Assembly: GCF_000003815.2 (NCBI RefSeq)
Contig: NC_049990.1
Coordinates: 15,537,381 to 15,601,380 of the forward strand
DNA length: 64,000 nt
Origin: Branchiostoma floridae
Taxonomy: Eukaryota > Chordata > Leptocardii > Amphioxiformes > Branchiostomatidae
Reading direction: 5' to 3'
Part shown: in pieces, positions 22,601 to 44,296 of the stretch
Position numbering within the stretch: position 1 is the stretch's first letter
How the letters are laid out: the number at the start of each line of letters is the position of its first letter
Translations under genes and position numbers: made by a program
Notes under the pieces: generated by a model
The model's input: the letters and a program-made list of their open reading frames with translations, nothing else
What the model was told of the DNA's origin: nothing
Database searches by the model: none

Positions 22601-25600
22601 GCCGACATGTCTGTATGGCTGAACAGGCCATCGATTTGAAATGCAGGCTTTGAATTTTATACGGGAAGATGGTAAATCCACACAATAAAGATAGATTTCA
22701 TGTGTGTCGTTTTTAATGAAATATCGTATGCTGACATATGACGCAATACTGAAGTGACGTAATATGATGTAACAAGATACAGGTAATGTGGTAATCGCGG
22801 GATACATGTACTTTTTTCTTTAAATTTAACTACTAAAAAACTTGATATGAAAGCGGATCATTGTTACCCCTTGTTGGGAATCTTGAGGTTCTAAATTATC
22901 TAGGAACACAAACACAAACGCACACACACGCACAATCAACAGGAGGTAACAGTGACACAACATTTTGAGTTTTCGGAAGTTCCCAACATGAAACAACACG
23001 GAGTGACAAGACACTCCTTCTGTGGAGTGGGACAAACGTTTACAATAGCGCGGTATCACTGTTTGTACAATTTAGACAGCGGGCCTCTAGAAGAAGACTA
23101 TGGCAGTCAATTAAGGGACTTAGTGAGGATCGTACGGCGGAATTAAGTGAGGATTAAGCCGGTTCTCACACCCCCTCCCCTCGGTGGCGCCACCGGAGCG
23201 GGATACGGACACTTCTTCACTGCCGCGCCTATACCAGTGTAGTGTCTATGATAAGAATAATACTGTCGTTGTGATTGTTAAGAATGTTGCCCAAAAATGG
23301 TTTGTCCCACATGGTTTTTAATATATTATTGCACTATGTTAAGCACGAGTGTGCTAGTTTTTATGTGGTTATTTGTATGTCAAGCTTTGTGATAAGGACG
23401 AAATTCGGGTGTACTTTTGTCACCTGCGAGTTCCTTACTGAATAAAACATTACAAATATATGTAAGGTCTCCTTTCCACCAGACCGTACAGAGTCCAAAA
23501 TGTATTTTTTTGACCCTTTGATATTATGCAAGATATACAATAATTAAGATGATACCCCGTTCTACTAGACGGCGATCGCGCTGCGCTCTCACTGCGGCCT
23601 AAAAAGGATGTGTGCAACCTTTGATTTCACAGGGTGGATTCACACGTTCGTACATATTCAAGTTCGTACGAGGTCCGTATGGAATTCGTAGTCTCGATCG
23701 GCAGGCTTCACAGATCGCTTGAAAAATAGTACAAATTGGAATACAAGCGTGAACGGGGCTTAATGCATAAACTGACAGATACGGATCACAATCTGTGATG
23801 GGAGTATGACATAAGGAGCTGTATCTGACAATTTAACCCTACTGCTAAGTCTAATTCTATTTGCATAGGCTTTAACTGTGATCCAACCACACGAAGTCTG
23901 TTAGTGGCTAACTGCATTGTAATTCTCACATGCCCTACTTTTATGCAATAGTGAATCATTTTTCTAGTGGAGTGAGATAAAACTGTACAGTAACAGAAAT
24001 GTTCGATCGTTGTCAGGTCAAATTATAACCTCATATAATGCATAATTGAGATAATCAACTACTGAATGAAAATTTCGGGTTGATTGTTCATCCTTTATTT
24101 AATAAGATTTGTTGTACCTTGTGTAAACACTTGAAACTAAATGCGAGGAAAGCTCGGAGCGATGAAGGGTTCCGGTTGTCATAACAGGTGTCTGGATAAC
24201 AAGATGAAGGATCAGAGAGTTCCGTCGTGTCTTTCTTACAGCGTGTGGGAGCGATAGCTTACCCCAAAGCCCTCTACGGGCTGAAACACACGACAACAAT
24301 AACAACAAAAAGAAACAACAGCAGAAATTGGTAAAAATAGGAGGTTTTTATACCAAGGAGGCCTGCACCCAAGGACCTGGGTTGAGAATACTCGGTCAAG
24401 GTAGTCAAATAGCATTTTATGAGGCCGTTGGGGCAGTGGGTTGTTATCCACTGTGTTTAGGGCATTGTATTGGAAGGCCATTTCTATCTGAATCGTTGCT
24501 GAAGAAAGAAAGGTACAAGAACTTAGTGCCTTTCCCACTAGATTAACCAACAGCTAGTCTAGTCACTGGGCCATTCGACGCCACAAGAGACTACGTGATA
24601 TGGGAGTGATCCTTGGTGTGTTAGCCTCGATCAGGTAAGCTCCACTCAAACTGTATATGGTACCGTAGCCTGGGTATACGTACTATTCTCAGGTAACCGC
24701 TGCCTTTTCGGTAGCTAAGCAGCACTGAGGAGTTAGCAACGAAAAGTATTGAGGCCAGTGGTTACTACGTACGGAGGATGCATGGGCTTGCTTTGTGTGT
24801 CTTTTTTTTTGGTGGAAGGCTAGCTTTCAAGTGCATGTGAGTTTTTTCGTTCACCTTTGGAGATAACCATATGTCTACATATAAACTGTGTACTTTCGTG
24901 AGTTTGAAATATGAGGTCATACTAGTATTATTAAATACTTGACGTTAACCTCGACACTGTGGTTAGGTTGCATGGCTAAAATTTGAGTTGAGAACTGAAT
25001 ATGAATTATCCACTTTTGTTCAATTATCATGATTCTCACGAATTATGAAGTGTTCAATTTTAGCTTAAATTTCTGAAGGAATATCACTGCCCCGTCCAGT
25101 GCCAAACGACTCAAACCAATGCTTTCTTTCCCTCTGGCGGAAATCGACTTAACTGCACACGCACCTGCGAAGAGTTTGGGTGTCCACGTACATGACGTAA
25201 GTATGACTAGTGCATTTAGTGTGTTGTATTTGGCAAATACAACTTGCCAACTTTTTGGTGCATGGAAGGTGGATTGAATACAAAACAATACAGTATTGAA
25301 TACGATACATATGCATTGATATAAATTCTACATTGTCACTCAGGATGGTGATACGTTAATCTTTTTTGCTGTCAACATTTTCTGCTATATTCCCGCGATC
25401 GTTTTTTCTATGCCACTCTTTGTCTATTCTTTATAAATGCAGAAAAGAAAGATAAAAAGAAAGAAAAAGGAAATTATTCCCTGGAAAACGGGATCAATTT
25501 CGCTTTGTCAAAGTAATTTCCACTTGTGAACAGAAATTATTTCAGGAGTTCCCACTTATGTGAAAAAGAAAACTGATTTGTCATCGCGGGGCCCACTTTT

Positions 25601-25680
25601 TGGGACTTCTCTTGTCCCCTTTGTTTGTGGTCCTTTGTCTACTCACCTTGTCCAGTCCGAGGGTATTGCGCAATGCAGGT
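22601..25680. other. Intergenic, mostly unexplained
   Basis: No gene recognised. It holds a short MITE at 23.63-23.76 kb, a possible AATAAA at about 23441, and a 64-residue open frame at 22952-23146 without recognisable motifs. The remainder is A+T-rich non-coding sequence. Confidence 0.35.
23631..23761. mobile_element. Short MITE related to the 40.7-41.9 kb element
   Basis: Begins GGTGGATTCACACGTTCGTAC and ends ACAAGCGTGAACGGGGCTTA, with TTCGTACGAGGTCCGTATGG inside; compare GGTGGGTTCACACGTGCCGC at 40.73 kb and ATACGGACCTCATACGG at 41.88 kb. It is about 130 bases long and has no coding potential. Confidence 0.6.
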
Positions 25681-25685
25681 GGTTT

Positions 25686-25760
25686 TGGCGCCCACGTGCA
25701 GCGGTAGGGCGCGGCACGTGGGGCTGCTGACGTCATTTCCGCTCGGGGAGAGCCGTGATG
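25686..25760. promoter_or_regulatory. CpG-rich E-box/CRE/ETS cluster, possible promoter
   Basis: Two E-boxes (CACGTG at 25693-25698 and 25715-25720), a perfect palindromic CRE (TGACGTCA at 25728-25735) and an ETS-like ATTTCCG immediately after it lie within 50 bases of G+C-rich sequence in an A+T-rich surround. It could be a promoter for an unseen transcript or a distal 5' exon of eIF4A; no transcript evidence is visible. A second YY1-like CCAAGATGGCTGC sits at about 26267-26279. Confidence 0.35.
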
Positions 25761-25860
25761 TTGAAATCAGGAACCCCCGAACATTTTACCGGATATTTCG
25801 CAATCGAAAGTGTCCTTCGTTAAATCCCTACGCGATCACAAAAAATCCTTAAAAACATCC

Positions 25861-28780
25861 AAATCTATTAAAATAATAAAAAAATCATGGCAGATGATTA
25901 CAATTTATCACAAGTATAAGAATAAAACCGCTTTGTTATTATTTTGAGGAAATATGATTCATAAAACGTTGCTAAAATGCGGAACTATTTTGTGTGAGCG
26001 GGCTCGCCGTTCTAAATGTAAGTGCGTGCACAAGCCAGCTGGCTCACTCTGCAGAGTACCAATATTCACTTCGGTAACATGTCCGACTACGCTCAGACTG
26101 AACAGGGGTAAGTTTCTGCCTAAATATCGTTTCCAAGCACCGTAAAATACCAGAAATAATCAGAGAAAGGTTCATAGATTTTAATTTGAAGGGGAAGATT
26201 TTTAAGTGAGCGCCTAATTTGGCGGAATTGGGCATTTTCGGAGGGGTTCCGACTGAATGTGGAATCCAAGATGGCTGCTTTCTTGAGCACGTGTGATTTT
26301 GCCGGCATTTCTGATTCCTTAACTAGTATTACAGTAGATCCTTACCACCTTTATTTGGTAGTTAATAAGGTCGATATAGATTTTATTTCGTCGTTCCTTG
26401 AATACGAAGTAAAGAGGGGGTTGTTGAAGCCAAGGCCGTTGCCACGATTGCGACATACCCTTCTTGGTTGATACGTCATGGTGTCTTTTTTTTTGGCGCA
26501 ATGCCGGCAAAATGTGCGCCAGGAACTACCGCCCGCTACAACTCCCAAATTTCGATTTTTTCAGCCCTTCTAGTTGTTTGTAGGACTGTATAGTGATGTG
26601 TTCCATCAAAAAAGTGCCCAGTTTCTTCGAGAACTTGCGACGACTTGAATGAATCATCAGTGATAAGAGGGAAGTGTCATGGACAAAAAGAGTCACTCCT
26701 AAATGAATGAATGAATGGGCCTTAACTACACATTGTTTGTCCTCGTTTTACGGTGTCACAAACAACGTAAAAAATGGCGGTCATAAAAAAAATCCGGTTG
26801 TGACGCAACGTTGAACAACTAGTGAGCAGATTTTGTCCATTTTTTGACGTGTCACATCTCTTTGTTGGACATCTGTGTTGAATATTCATGTGGTAATTAC
26901 ATAAATGAGTGCATTTATTTCGCAATGTTGTACCAATTCTAGGTTACGAAAAGGTAAATTATGCAAGAACCCCCATTACCTTTCAGCATTCTGTTACCAT
27001 TTATTTGGAGAATAGAGGTGTGAACAATTGGTTTGAAAATGTAAATTATCCAAGTAGGGTTTCCCTCAGTTTGCTACATACTGTGGCCTCACTGTGGTCA
27101 TTTGTTGATAAAAAAAAGATTAATCTGGGCCTACACTAGCATTCTGTCAATATTATTGTAGAATTAGTAGCAAATTATGGCAATATGTTGATCAAATCAG
27201 ATCAACTTGGGCGAATGGTGCTGTATAGCCAATGGAAGAAATTGGCAATGTCGCGATATTTTACATGCACAATGTTTATGGCAACATCTGTAGCAAGTTA
27301 CCATTCAAATTCACCACATTGTTGCTATTTTAGTCCTTACAAAAATGTTAGGGCACCACTGATCCTTGATTTTTGTTGTCTGCACCAAAATCAGTGTATG
27401 TACCAAAAGTCCCTCCAGGGATTAGAAAAATGTCATTATGTCAATATCTGGAAAGCTTTTATTTTTGACAGGGCAAATGTGAGATCAAATTGGTGTCTAT
27501 TGACTTGGTGTTGAAGTTGCTCCTTTTCCTTGCAAGATTTCTTTAAAGAACTACCATATCTGTTGTCAGAAGAAGAAAGCTTTACTTGTCAAAAGCCAAC
27601 TAGACAGTACACTAGACATTATGGACCAAACAGTAACCTGAAAGCTGTTTAGTAGTCTATGGGGAAGAGAAAGTCAAGTATAATATGTATTGACTTGTAT
27701 TATAGATGGTTCAATATGGGAATGGCTTTTTGGTGACACCATCTGGACACTCTGGACAGCAAGAACTGAAAGTTTCCCATTCGTTTTCATGGTAATTTGT
27801 TTCACAAAAGACTCTAATTAATTAATTAAGCATAGGTTGATTAGGGACATGAAAGCTTAACAATCACTGAGGATTTTTTTTGTACTTTAGAATATTTTGT
27901 ACATGTGTAAAAGGTGGCATTTTTTATGTGTAATCAGTAACAATTTTTATGCACTTAGGTCTGAACCCAGACCTACAGATAATGACACAGAGGTACCACA
28001 TGAGGAACTCCATGCCAAAAGGTTGTTAAAAGTTATCACCAATATAAACCACTTCCACCCCAATCCCTTTAACAGTTGCGAGATGGTGTTCTCGCAATGT
28101 TTTCCAACGAATGGAGGGAAATGTAAAGATTTGCATGCATCACACAGTGATTGAAGTGAGCACTATTCCATCAGACGTCAAACAGAATGTACTTCCTGTA
28201 GCATTCCACAGTTGTGACATCTTCTGGTTGCTTGGCTTGTGTCTGCTAGTGAAATCAGTGGTGTTAGGACAACTTCTTTTGCATGGTGTAAGCATGGTAC
28301 AAGTACTATTCTTTTGTGCAAAATATATTTAGTTATCTAGCTGTTTAAGGGAGTGCTTTGTCCCATCCCCACCATATTCCCTCATTTGAGTCTACCTGTA
28401 TTTTCTTACTTTGAAGTGATACTAATTAGTAATTGCAAGCTTTTCATCTCAGATCTTTGCTTTTTGCATTTTCAGTTCTACAAGGCTAGGTTTGATAATG
28501 ATCAGTGATTGACTGGTTGTTTAGAGTAATAATTGAGTTGACAAACAGGTTATATATTGAAGCACTTGTCCCATCTTTTACAAGCACATATTTCTCATTG
28601 TGTGTTTGCAAGAAACCAGAACCACTTGGACCAAAAAAATTTACCCAGGAATTTTGGCATGAACACATGGTCTTATTGGAATGGGTTGCAAGTTTTCCAA
28701 AAAAAGCTAATGATCCACATGTGTGTTCCAACATGGATAGAAGGAATATTGTTGGAAGTGTCTAGTCAAAGGAAGCCATG
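25861..28780. other. Upstream region of eIF4A, no coding exon recognised
   Basis: About 2.9 kb with no supported exon. An untranslated eIF4A 5' exon may lie here, because the first recognised coding exon is preceded by an acceptor-like CTTGCCGTAG. Candidate transcription starts cannot be ranked by eye. Confidence 0.3.
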
Positions 28781-28845
28781 TCTACATGCAGGGAACCTCA
28801 CAGGTAGTCTGTCCTTGCCGTAGGGTTGGCTGGGGCCCCCAAGAC

Positions 28846-38075
<9,230 letters not shown>

Positions 38076-38760
38076 TCGGATAGCGTTGACCGCCGTGCTT
38101 TCCAGCTCGCCATTATTTCCCTCTCGTTTTCCCGTCTCCGCTCACAGGGATTGGTCGGAGGTTGTGTCTGATATTGAATATTGCATTGACGGTAGCCCAG
38201 GAAAGCATTTGGAGGCGTCTCGCTATTAATATTGCGCCATCGATTCCTCTTGATGATAAATATTTAAAAGTTGAAGAGGTCTTGCTGCGCCGTGTACATT
38301 GCCGTACACCCAGCAAGGCTCTGAACATATTGTACAAGAGTCCGTGTAAACTTGGACAGCTGTATTGTACTAGCTCCGTAGGTAGTTGATCACATTATAG
38401 TTATATCTATCATTGCTGTCTTGTCGAGTTATTATTTTTGGGTAGTGGCAATCGTACAGTGTATGTACGTATTCTAGAGAGGATTAAAGACTACCTGTAA
38501 CGTTTGTGTCGCCTTGGAAAGAAGATGGCGTTACCTGTAGAAATGGGAGGGGTTTCAGCACTGTACTGTGCGGATTGCCACAGGCTTCGAGTATGTAGTG
38601 AAAAAGCCAGGTATTGTAAGGCGTATTTTGATTCTGAATGTAACATGATCAGTGTTTACATGTCACTTTGTATAATTCTGAACCATAGATTCAGTAAAAA
38701 TTCTTTAGTCTTCAATGTGTTTGTGTTGTTTCTTTTTTAAAATAGAATGATTAAGTAGTT
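38076..38760 (+). other. eIF4A 3' untranslated region
   Basis: No coding content after the TAA. A variant polyadenylation signal ATTAAA lies at 38483-38488; no AATAAA is seen in the next few hundred bases. The true end is not determined. Confidence 0.45.
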
Positions 38761-40730
38761 CGTAATATTGAGTTTCTGGCAGGTGTTTGTAATGAACATG
38801 ATTCAATGACAATGCAAGAAAACTTAGTTCTGCAGTACCAAGGAAATATGCAAGGAGAGCCATGTGTGAAACTCATGTTTGGGATCACAAAACATACACA
38901 ACAAGTAACAATCCAAGATTGACAACTATGTCAAACGAGGGCGGACAAAATTCTATCAAAATAGTGAGCTATAGAATGGCGTGCCACAATTTACTTTTCT
39001 TGCCTACAAGGAGTTGGTGTCTAACCTAATCTAGATTCCCAGAGCCTAGACCACCACTTTCAAAATTGTGTAGACATGCAAAATAAGAAGATAAAATATA
39101 GAAATATTTTACAGGCATAAAACCACTCTACATTAGCCAATCATAGATAAACCATTTGACACTCAGGATTGGCATACAGGTAGCAGAGTATGTTGTGATC
39201 GTCTGAAGCTTAACATAATTCAGTTAATGTCTTAAAATTTAGTCCAGATATTGGGAATGCAGTTGTAGAATGGAGACATACTTTAGTAGCACATCTGTTC
39301 AAAGGCAAACAACTAGTAAACTGCACTTCCTGTATCTTCATGAGAAAAAAACACATTAAGATAGCATGTAGCTTCAGATGGTCCTGAGACACTGATGCTT
39401 CATGTAGGTTGTGCCCTGGCTGTTGCATAAACTCAACCAATAAAGACAACGTCACACACCAGGAGGCTCAAAATGGACCTTGACCTTCATCTTCCCAACC
39501 CCTGTCCAGGTACCAAATATTACAGTCCATCCAGAGGTTTTAAAGTTGTGCTGACCACAAATATCTGGAAACACCGACGTACACACACACACACACAAAG
39601 AACAATATACTTCTTTTTTTACGGAGGTAACGATGTCAGCCTCATGGAAGGTATGAAACTATGGTAATTGCCGTCTGGGGGAAACAAAGACATGACATGT
39701 CAGTAACAATAACTCTAGTACTGTCATATTGTTGAATTAAAAATGACAGTTATAGGTAAGGGATTTGTAGGTGAAGGCAAATGTTTAAAAGCCAATACTA
39801 GAGAAGACTACAGGATGTTGCAAAAACGCGCAAAACGCTAAGAATGGGCCGTACGTGTTTTAACATCTGCTCGGGGTATAGCTGACATACCTTGCGTCAT
39901 AATAACCGGCCTGACCGACGCTCTACATCTAAACTTGTCGCTAGAGGGCTCTTTTAGACTTGACTTTGTGAATGGTAACAAGTTCCTTGCTTCTTGACAA
40001 CAACGTCCCCGGACGTTAAATACCAGTAATATCCCTCAGACAACCAAAATTTACAGTCAGTCAATAGGGTGTGTTTGTCAACGAATAAATATTCGTATCA
40101 AATGCGTTATACACTCTTTCCAAAGTGCTGCCACTCTCATTGGTCAAACGGCTAATTACTATCTGAGTATGCTACCATTGGTTGAAGTGATGGACAGGTA
40201 CGATCGGTCTCCGGTAAATGAATTCATCCTCACCGGTAAAAGAAAATCACCCCATTCACGCCATTCACGCAATCGACCAATCACAGTCAATTATCGCTGA
40301 TATGATTAAATGCACATAAACAAACCAATAAATTCATTCATGGGCGAAATATGGCATTTTACGAGACACAAATGACCAATCATAGGGCGATAAATCAATG
40401 ACGTATATTGGAAAGTAGTTTCAGTTTCCCAAACGTACTGCAACACATTTCTTCCGAGGTCTGAACAACAATCGCGGCAAGAATTGATCATGTACACAAT
40501 ATCTAGGAGCGGTCACACGAGCAAATATATTCCAGTCCGCATCTAGATCTAGAAAAAGTAGCATTTTCGGTTCGATATTAAACCAAGCTGCACAGTAAAA
40601 GTCAAAATACAACTAATGTCAATGAAGGCTAGATAACGTTGCGCCAAATAGCAATTTTCTACTAGTATATTTGAACCATTTGGTCGGTTCTTGTCGTAGA
40701 TACAACTGAAGTTCTCCGTAAACTTTACCT
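38761..40730. other. Intergenic, no gene recognised
   Basis: Contains a dispersed repeat copy (39447-39600) and a short (AC)n run at about 39581-39597. Otherwise no supported feature. Confidence 0.4.
39447..39600. repeat. Dispersed repeat, copy 2
   Basis: Shares GTCACACACCAG, ACCTTGACCTTCATC, GGTACCAAATATTAC and CACAAATATCTGGAAACACC in order with 4617-4776, followed by an (AC)n run. Confidence 0.6.
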
Positions 40731-40731
40731 A

Positions 40732-41935
40732 AAGGTGGGTTCACACGTGCCGCAAGTTCGAATGAGGCCCGTTTGGAAGTCTTAGCCTCTACCAGGCTGT
40801 ACAGGTCGCAAGGAAAATGATAGAAATAGTGGAATCAGCTGGTCGCAAACCATACTCCTCGGCCAGCTAACTCCTCTTGCACGTGAGCGCTGTTATTACC
40901 TTCGCCAAGAAGGTTATATTTTGGGTAGCGTTTGTTTGTATGTATGTATGTATGTATGTAGAAGACCAGAATAACTCAAGAACGCCTGAATGGATTGTAT
41001 TGATATTCGGTATGTGGGTAGGTCTTGATGAGACCTAAAAACGATCAGATTTTGGACCCCCTAGCGGCCTGTTATAGTACTGCAGCGGAACTTCATGGTT
41101 TGATATCCCGAGTTCTGGACATGGTTAGGCTATGATTTTTTTGTGGTGAACAGCTCTTGATGCCGAGAGTAAGTGGTATGGGTTTGGTCCCCCTAGCGGC
41201 TTGTTTTGGAACTGCAGGGCAGGTTTAGTGTCAGACTTTGAAAGGGAATAATTCAAGAAGGGGTTGACGGATTGTCATGATTTTTGGTATGTAGATAGCT
41301 TGAGTGATGCTTCACATGATAACATATTATTTATGCAAATTGGAATCTAATTTGCATAATAAATAAGGAAATTGTCTAAACACGCTCTGTTACATTTTAA
41401 GGGCCATTGCAAGATGTGACATTTATAACTGAGAAAGAGAACAATATTTGGTAGATATATATTATGCAAAATAATGACCTAATTTGCATAATTAATGAGA
41501 AAGTGCTATAATGTCATTGTGGTAAATGAAGGGAACTTTATACTTGTAGCATTTGGAAGTTATGTACAAGTGAACACCGTTGCACATGAATTATGCAAAT
41601 GAGATCTCATTTGCATAAATTATAAAAAAATGTGATTAAAAATGCATAGTATAGACTGTGTACGTCTGTTGTTTGGTGAAGGGGATGATCAATTAAAATA
41701 ATTTATGCAAATGAGGACCTTTTTTGCATAATTAATGGTAAACAGAATAAATACAGCAGTTGTAAAGGGTAGAATCATTTGGCGAAGGTATGGGGTCGTG
41801 GAACTCTAGTGTTTCTATATTTGTACAATTTCTCCTATTTTTTCCAGCGACCTGTGGGGCCTGGTAGAGTCTAAGAACGCAATACGGACCTCATACGGAT
41901 TTGAATATATACGCAAGTTTGAATCCGGCTTTAGC
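40732..41935. mobile_element. MITE split by a later insertion
   Basis: Left arm (40732-40830; AAGGTGGGTTCACACGTGCC, GTCTTAGCCTCTACCAGGCT, GGTCGCAAGGAAAAT) and right arm (about 41845-41935; CCAGCGACCTGTGGGGCC, CTGGTAGAGTCTAAGA, GAATCCGGCTT) are inverted complements, with TA outside each end. The middle is another repeat (40900-41800). The 130-base copy at 23.6 kb shows the unbroken form. Confidence 0.65.
40900..41800. mobile_element. Element with ACCTTCGCCAAGAAGG end, nested
   Basis: Starts TTACCTTCGCCAAGAAGGTTAT and ends TTGGCGAAGGTATGGGGTC (short inverted match ACCTTCGCC/GGCGAAGGT). It contains a (TGTA)n run at 40937-40960, TTTGG(A/T)CCCCCTAGCGGC(C/T)TGTT twice, and several TTTGCATAATTAATGA-type A+T motifs. 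Partial relatives occur at 44.30-44.75 kb and about 59.28-59.45 kb. No coding sequence is recognised. Confidence 0.6.
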
Positions 41936-42480
41936 CATATGAATGTCAATATGCAACTCATACGGATTTGTACCGACCTCTTTGCTTAAAAAAAACGCAG
42001 CACATGCCACCGCTCCTTTTGCGTGACCAATGCGCATTAATAATTGTCACACAGAATTCGCAAAGAAGTCGCATGAATTATCATAGATTTACCACTAGCT
42101 ACGAACTGTCACTTTTGACAAAACATGACATTCAATGTGATAGCAAAGATTATGAATTCTAAATTTTCGCTGTCATCTTTGAAAGATAACGTTGCATATG
42201 CAAAATTTATTGAAGTTCTTTTGAACAATCATGTGCCTAGGGTTTTGTTCTACATTTTGTATGAAAAGCATGGCACGTTACAGAGCAATAATGATAACGA
42301 AAGAAGATATGTTGGCATCGAATATTACACATATCCTATTTCAAATTTGATTTTAAGCCATATGCATAATCTTTTTGTGTGTGGGTATTCCGAAGTTGGC
42401 AAATGTTTAGAATAAATCGCATACTTCTATAACGTAGTCAAACGGGGACTATTTAGGTCCTTTGTCTTATGCACTGAGTA
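41936..42480. other. Non-coding stretch with one 96-codon frame
   Basis: The frame 42125-42415 (+) has no recognised motif and A+T-driven composition; treated as unsupported. Nothing else seen. Confidence 0.35.
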
Positions 42481-42488
42481 CGTGTCAC

Positions 42489-42876
42489 TGCAAATGCATT
42501 TAAGTGCACGGGGATTTACTTTCGCGGCAGCGGGAAAATGGACGGTGTTCGCGGTTACTCTCCAAGCAGAGGTTGAGTCGCGTAGATATAGTAGTAGTAC
42601 ACCGACGCTCCTCTTAAGATCCATATCTACGCGACTCAACCTCTGCTTAGAGGAGCGCCGGTGTAATTTTTTCCGACTACATGTACTACTATATATCTAC
42701 GCGACTCAACCTCTGGTTGGAGAGTAGTTCGCGGTGATTTTAAGTTCGCGGTAGCGCCATAGACTGCAGTCTCATACTATAATGGGAAAATGTTCGCGGC
42801 GGTTTTAAGTTCGCGGTGAAGTGGTCAGCGCGAAAACCGCGACCATAAAACTACCGCGAACATTTCTGCATTTACA
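42489..42876. mobile_element. TGTAAATGCA-family MITE carrying a nested element
   Basis: Ends GCAAATGCATTTAAG and TTTCTGCATTTACAC are inverted. GTTCGCGGTGATTTTAAGTTC motifs recur inside. It is interrupted at 42558-42724 by a different palindromic element. Family copies: 33.69-33.88 and 58.18-58.38 kb. Confidence 0.7.
42558..42724. mobile_element. 167-base palindromic TA-flanked MITE
   Basis: Starts CTCTCCAAGCAGAGGTTGAG and ends CTCAACCTCTGGTTGGAGAG, flanked by TA on both sides (42556-42557, 42725-42726). The 22-base core AGAGGTTGAGTCGCG...ATAT occurs three times, once direct and twice inverted, so alternative hairpins are possible. It sits inside the older MITE at 42489-42876. Confidence 0.8.
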
Positions 42877-43574
42877 CATCACAAGTGCCTTGGCTTTCAA
42901 GTGTGAAGCATTTTGTACTGCGTTTTATAAGCATCATACAATTATTTGAGGGCTTTTCATCTTGTCTAGTACAAAATAATGATACTTGAAAGAAAATACG
43001 TTGGTATCGACTATTACATGCCCTATTTAATTAAGCCATAATTTTGAGTGCATGTGTCATAGCTAGGAAATTGTTATGCAAGTGTTTTGAATAAGTTGCA
43101 CACTTCTATCTTGCTTCTATCAAACGGGGAATATTTCTATAAACCCATTCTTCTTCTTCATTTGTCTTATACAAGCAAGCGATTACGTATTTCTGAGTAT
43201 TTTACTTTCTTTCAAATGTTGAAATTCTGGTACAAGTCGCACATTTTATTTCCAAAGCACCCAGGAAGTGAACTCAGTGAACTCCAAGAATATCCGATCA
43301 CGTGAAACATAGTTCGGAAGGATCTGAGAGAACTGCTCACCCACACGGAAATAGAGCAATGTGCGCCAACAAATAGATCTACAAAACGCCACCAACAAAA
43401 GTTATCATTGATTTATTACCAATTCTATATATAAAATTTCCATAAACAAATACTTCTAGGTCATTTTGTGAGTGATTCATTGATGATATTGCTGCTAACG
43501 TAGAATGAACACTTAATTTTGTGTTTCGCGGATGGATATTTACATGATGACGTAGGTGACGTGCTCCCTTCCTG

Positions 43575-43846
43575 GGGTTGATACATGGCGGAAGAGAGGG
43601 TGAAAGTTGCGATAGTTTGGACAAAATTCGTGTTGTTTTTCTCCAAACTGGGGCGGACTAGGAGCCCCTCTCCAATGCAACACGGTTCATGATCCTCTCA
43701 AGTTCTCTGTGACTGGGAAAGCGAGGAAAAAACTCCTTTTCTGGCCGACGTAGCACCACATTTTCTGGCGCAGTCCGACCTAACCGAACTCTTGGACCAC
43801 CGGAGGGGTCATAACGTTTGGAGACTTGTGAGACAAAGTTTCACAG
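43575..43846 (+). other. Candidate first exon of an unknown transcript
   Basis: A CpG-containing block begins with ATGGCGGAAGAG in good start context (43584) and ends at a strong donor TTTCACAG|GTAAGT (43846/43847). The ATG frame closes after 35 codons at TGA, then stays open for 51 codons up to the donor, including EEKTPFLADVAPHF. Either this is a 5' untranslated exon with a short upstream frame, or a decayed coding exon. No family recognised. Confidence 0.3.
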
Positions 43847-43858
43847 GTAAGTTTGTGA

Positions 43859-44143
43859 TTCCTGTGTTCGTATCTACGTTTCTCGTGTGTTGCTACTCCT
43901 TCTGCGTTTGTCAGGAGGGAAAATGAAGCTCTAGAGTGTCGTCTGCTCGCTGACAACATCCTGGAAGTGCTGCGCCGCAGGGTTGAAGCGACATGGCGGC
44001 CCGGACATGCTGATTTTGTTGGCAGCAAGCCTCCATCGTTCCCTCCTCCTGAAAACCCAATTTTCCTTCCCAGTCGTAGACACAAATATCTCCTCTACTC
44101 CTTAACCAAGACAGACATCTTCCTTTTATTAGTATTTCAGTGA
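43859..44143 (+). other. Open frame of 94 codons lacking an ATG, possible exon
   Basis: The frame contains a helix-like ENEALECRLLADNILEVLRR stretch and then a Pro-rich part (PPSFPPPENP), ending in TGA. An acceptor at 43934 (CTCTAG) would keep phase with the preceding candidate exon, but its polypyrimidine tract is poor. Function unknown; may be chance. Confidence 0.25.
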
Positions 44144-44296
44144 CACACCAGTTTGTTGAGTAGTATTTAAGGGAAGTTGTATGTTCAAACAAAAAAAATC
44201 TAGTGCCAGACCGAAGTTCGGTTGAGGGGGTGGGGGGCGACAAATTCCAGATCCCACCCATGTACACTCGCGGACTGGTGGTTCGGTTTCTGTTAT

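Noticed and set aside
22110-22807. Long Ser/Pro/Leu-rich frames of up to 230 codons on the minus strand
   Set aside because: They translate the purine/pyrimidine simple repeat and run through the 100-N gap; not genes.
22952-23146. Retroelement pol end and LTR near 23 kb
   Set aside because: The 64-codon frame has no diagnostic motif and no pair of long direct repeats was found.
26259-26471. Frame starting CCAAGATGGCTGC as a first exon of eIF4A
   Set aside because: The frame ends at its own stop without a convincing phase-correct donor, and the sequence does not resemble the eIF4A N-terminus.
28786-28845. ATG at 28786 as the eIF4A start
   Set aside because: It is in frame, but the stretch contains an acceptor-like CTTGCCGTAG at 28814-28823 and lacks the repeat composition that begins after the ATG at 28846; left as a less likely alternative.
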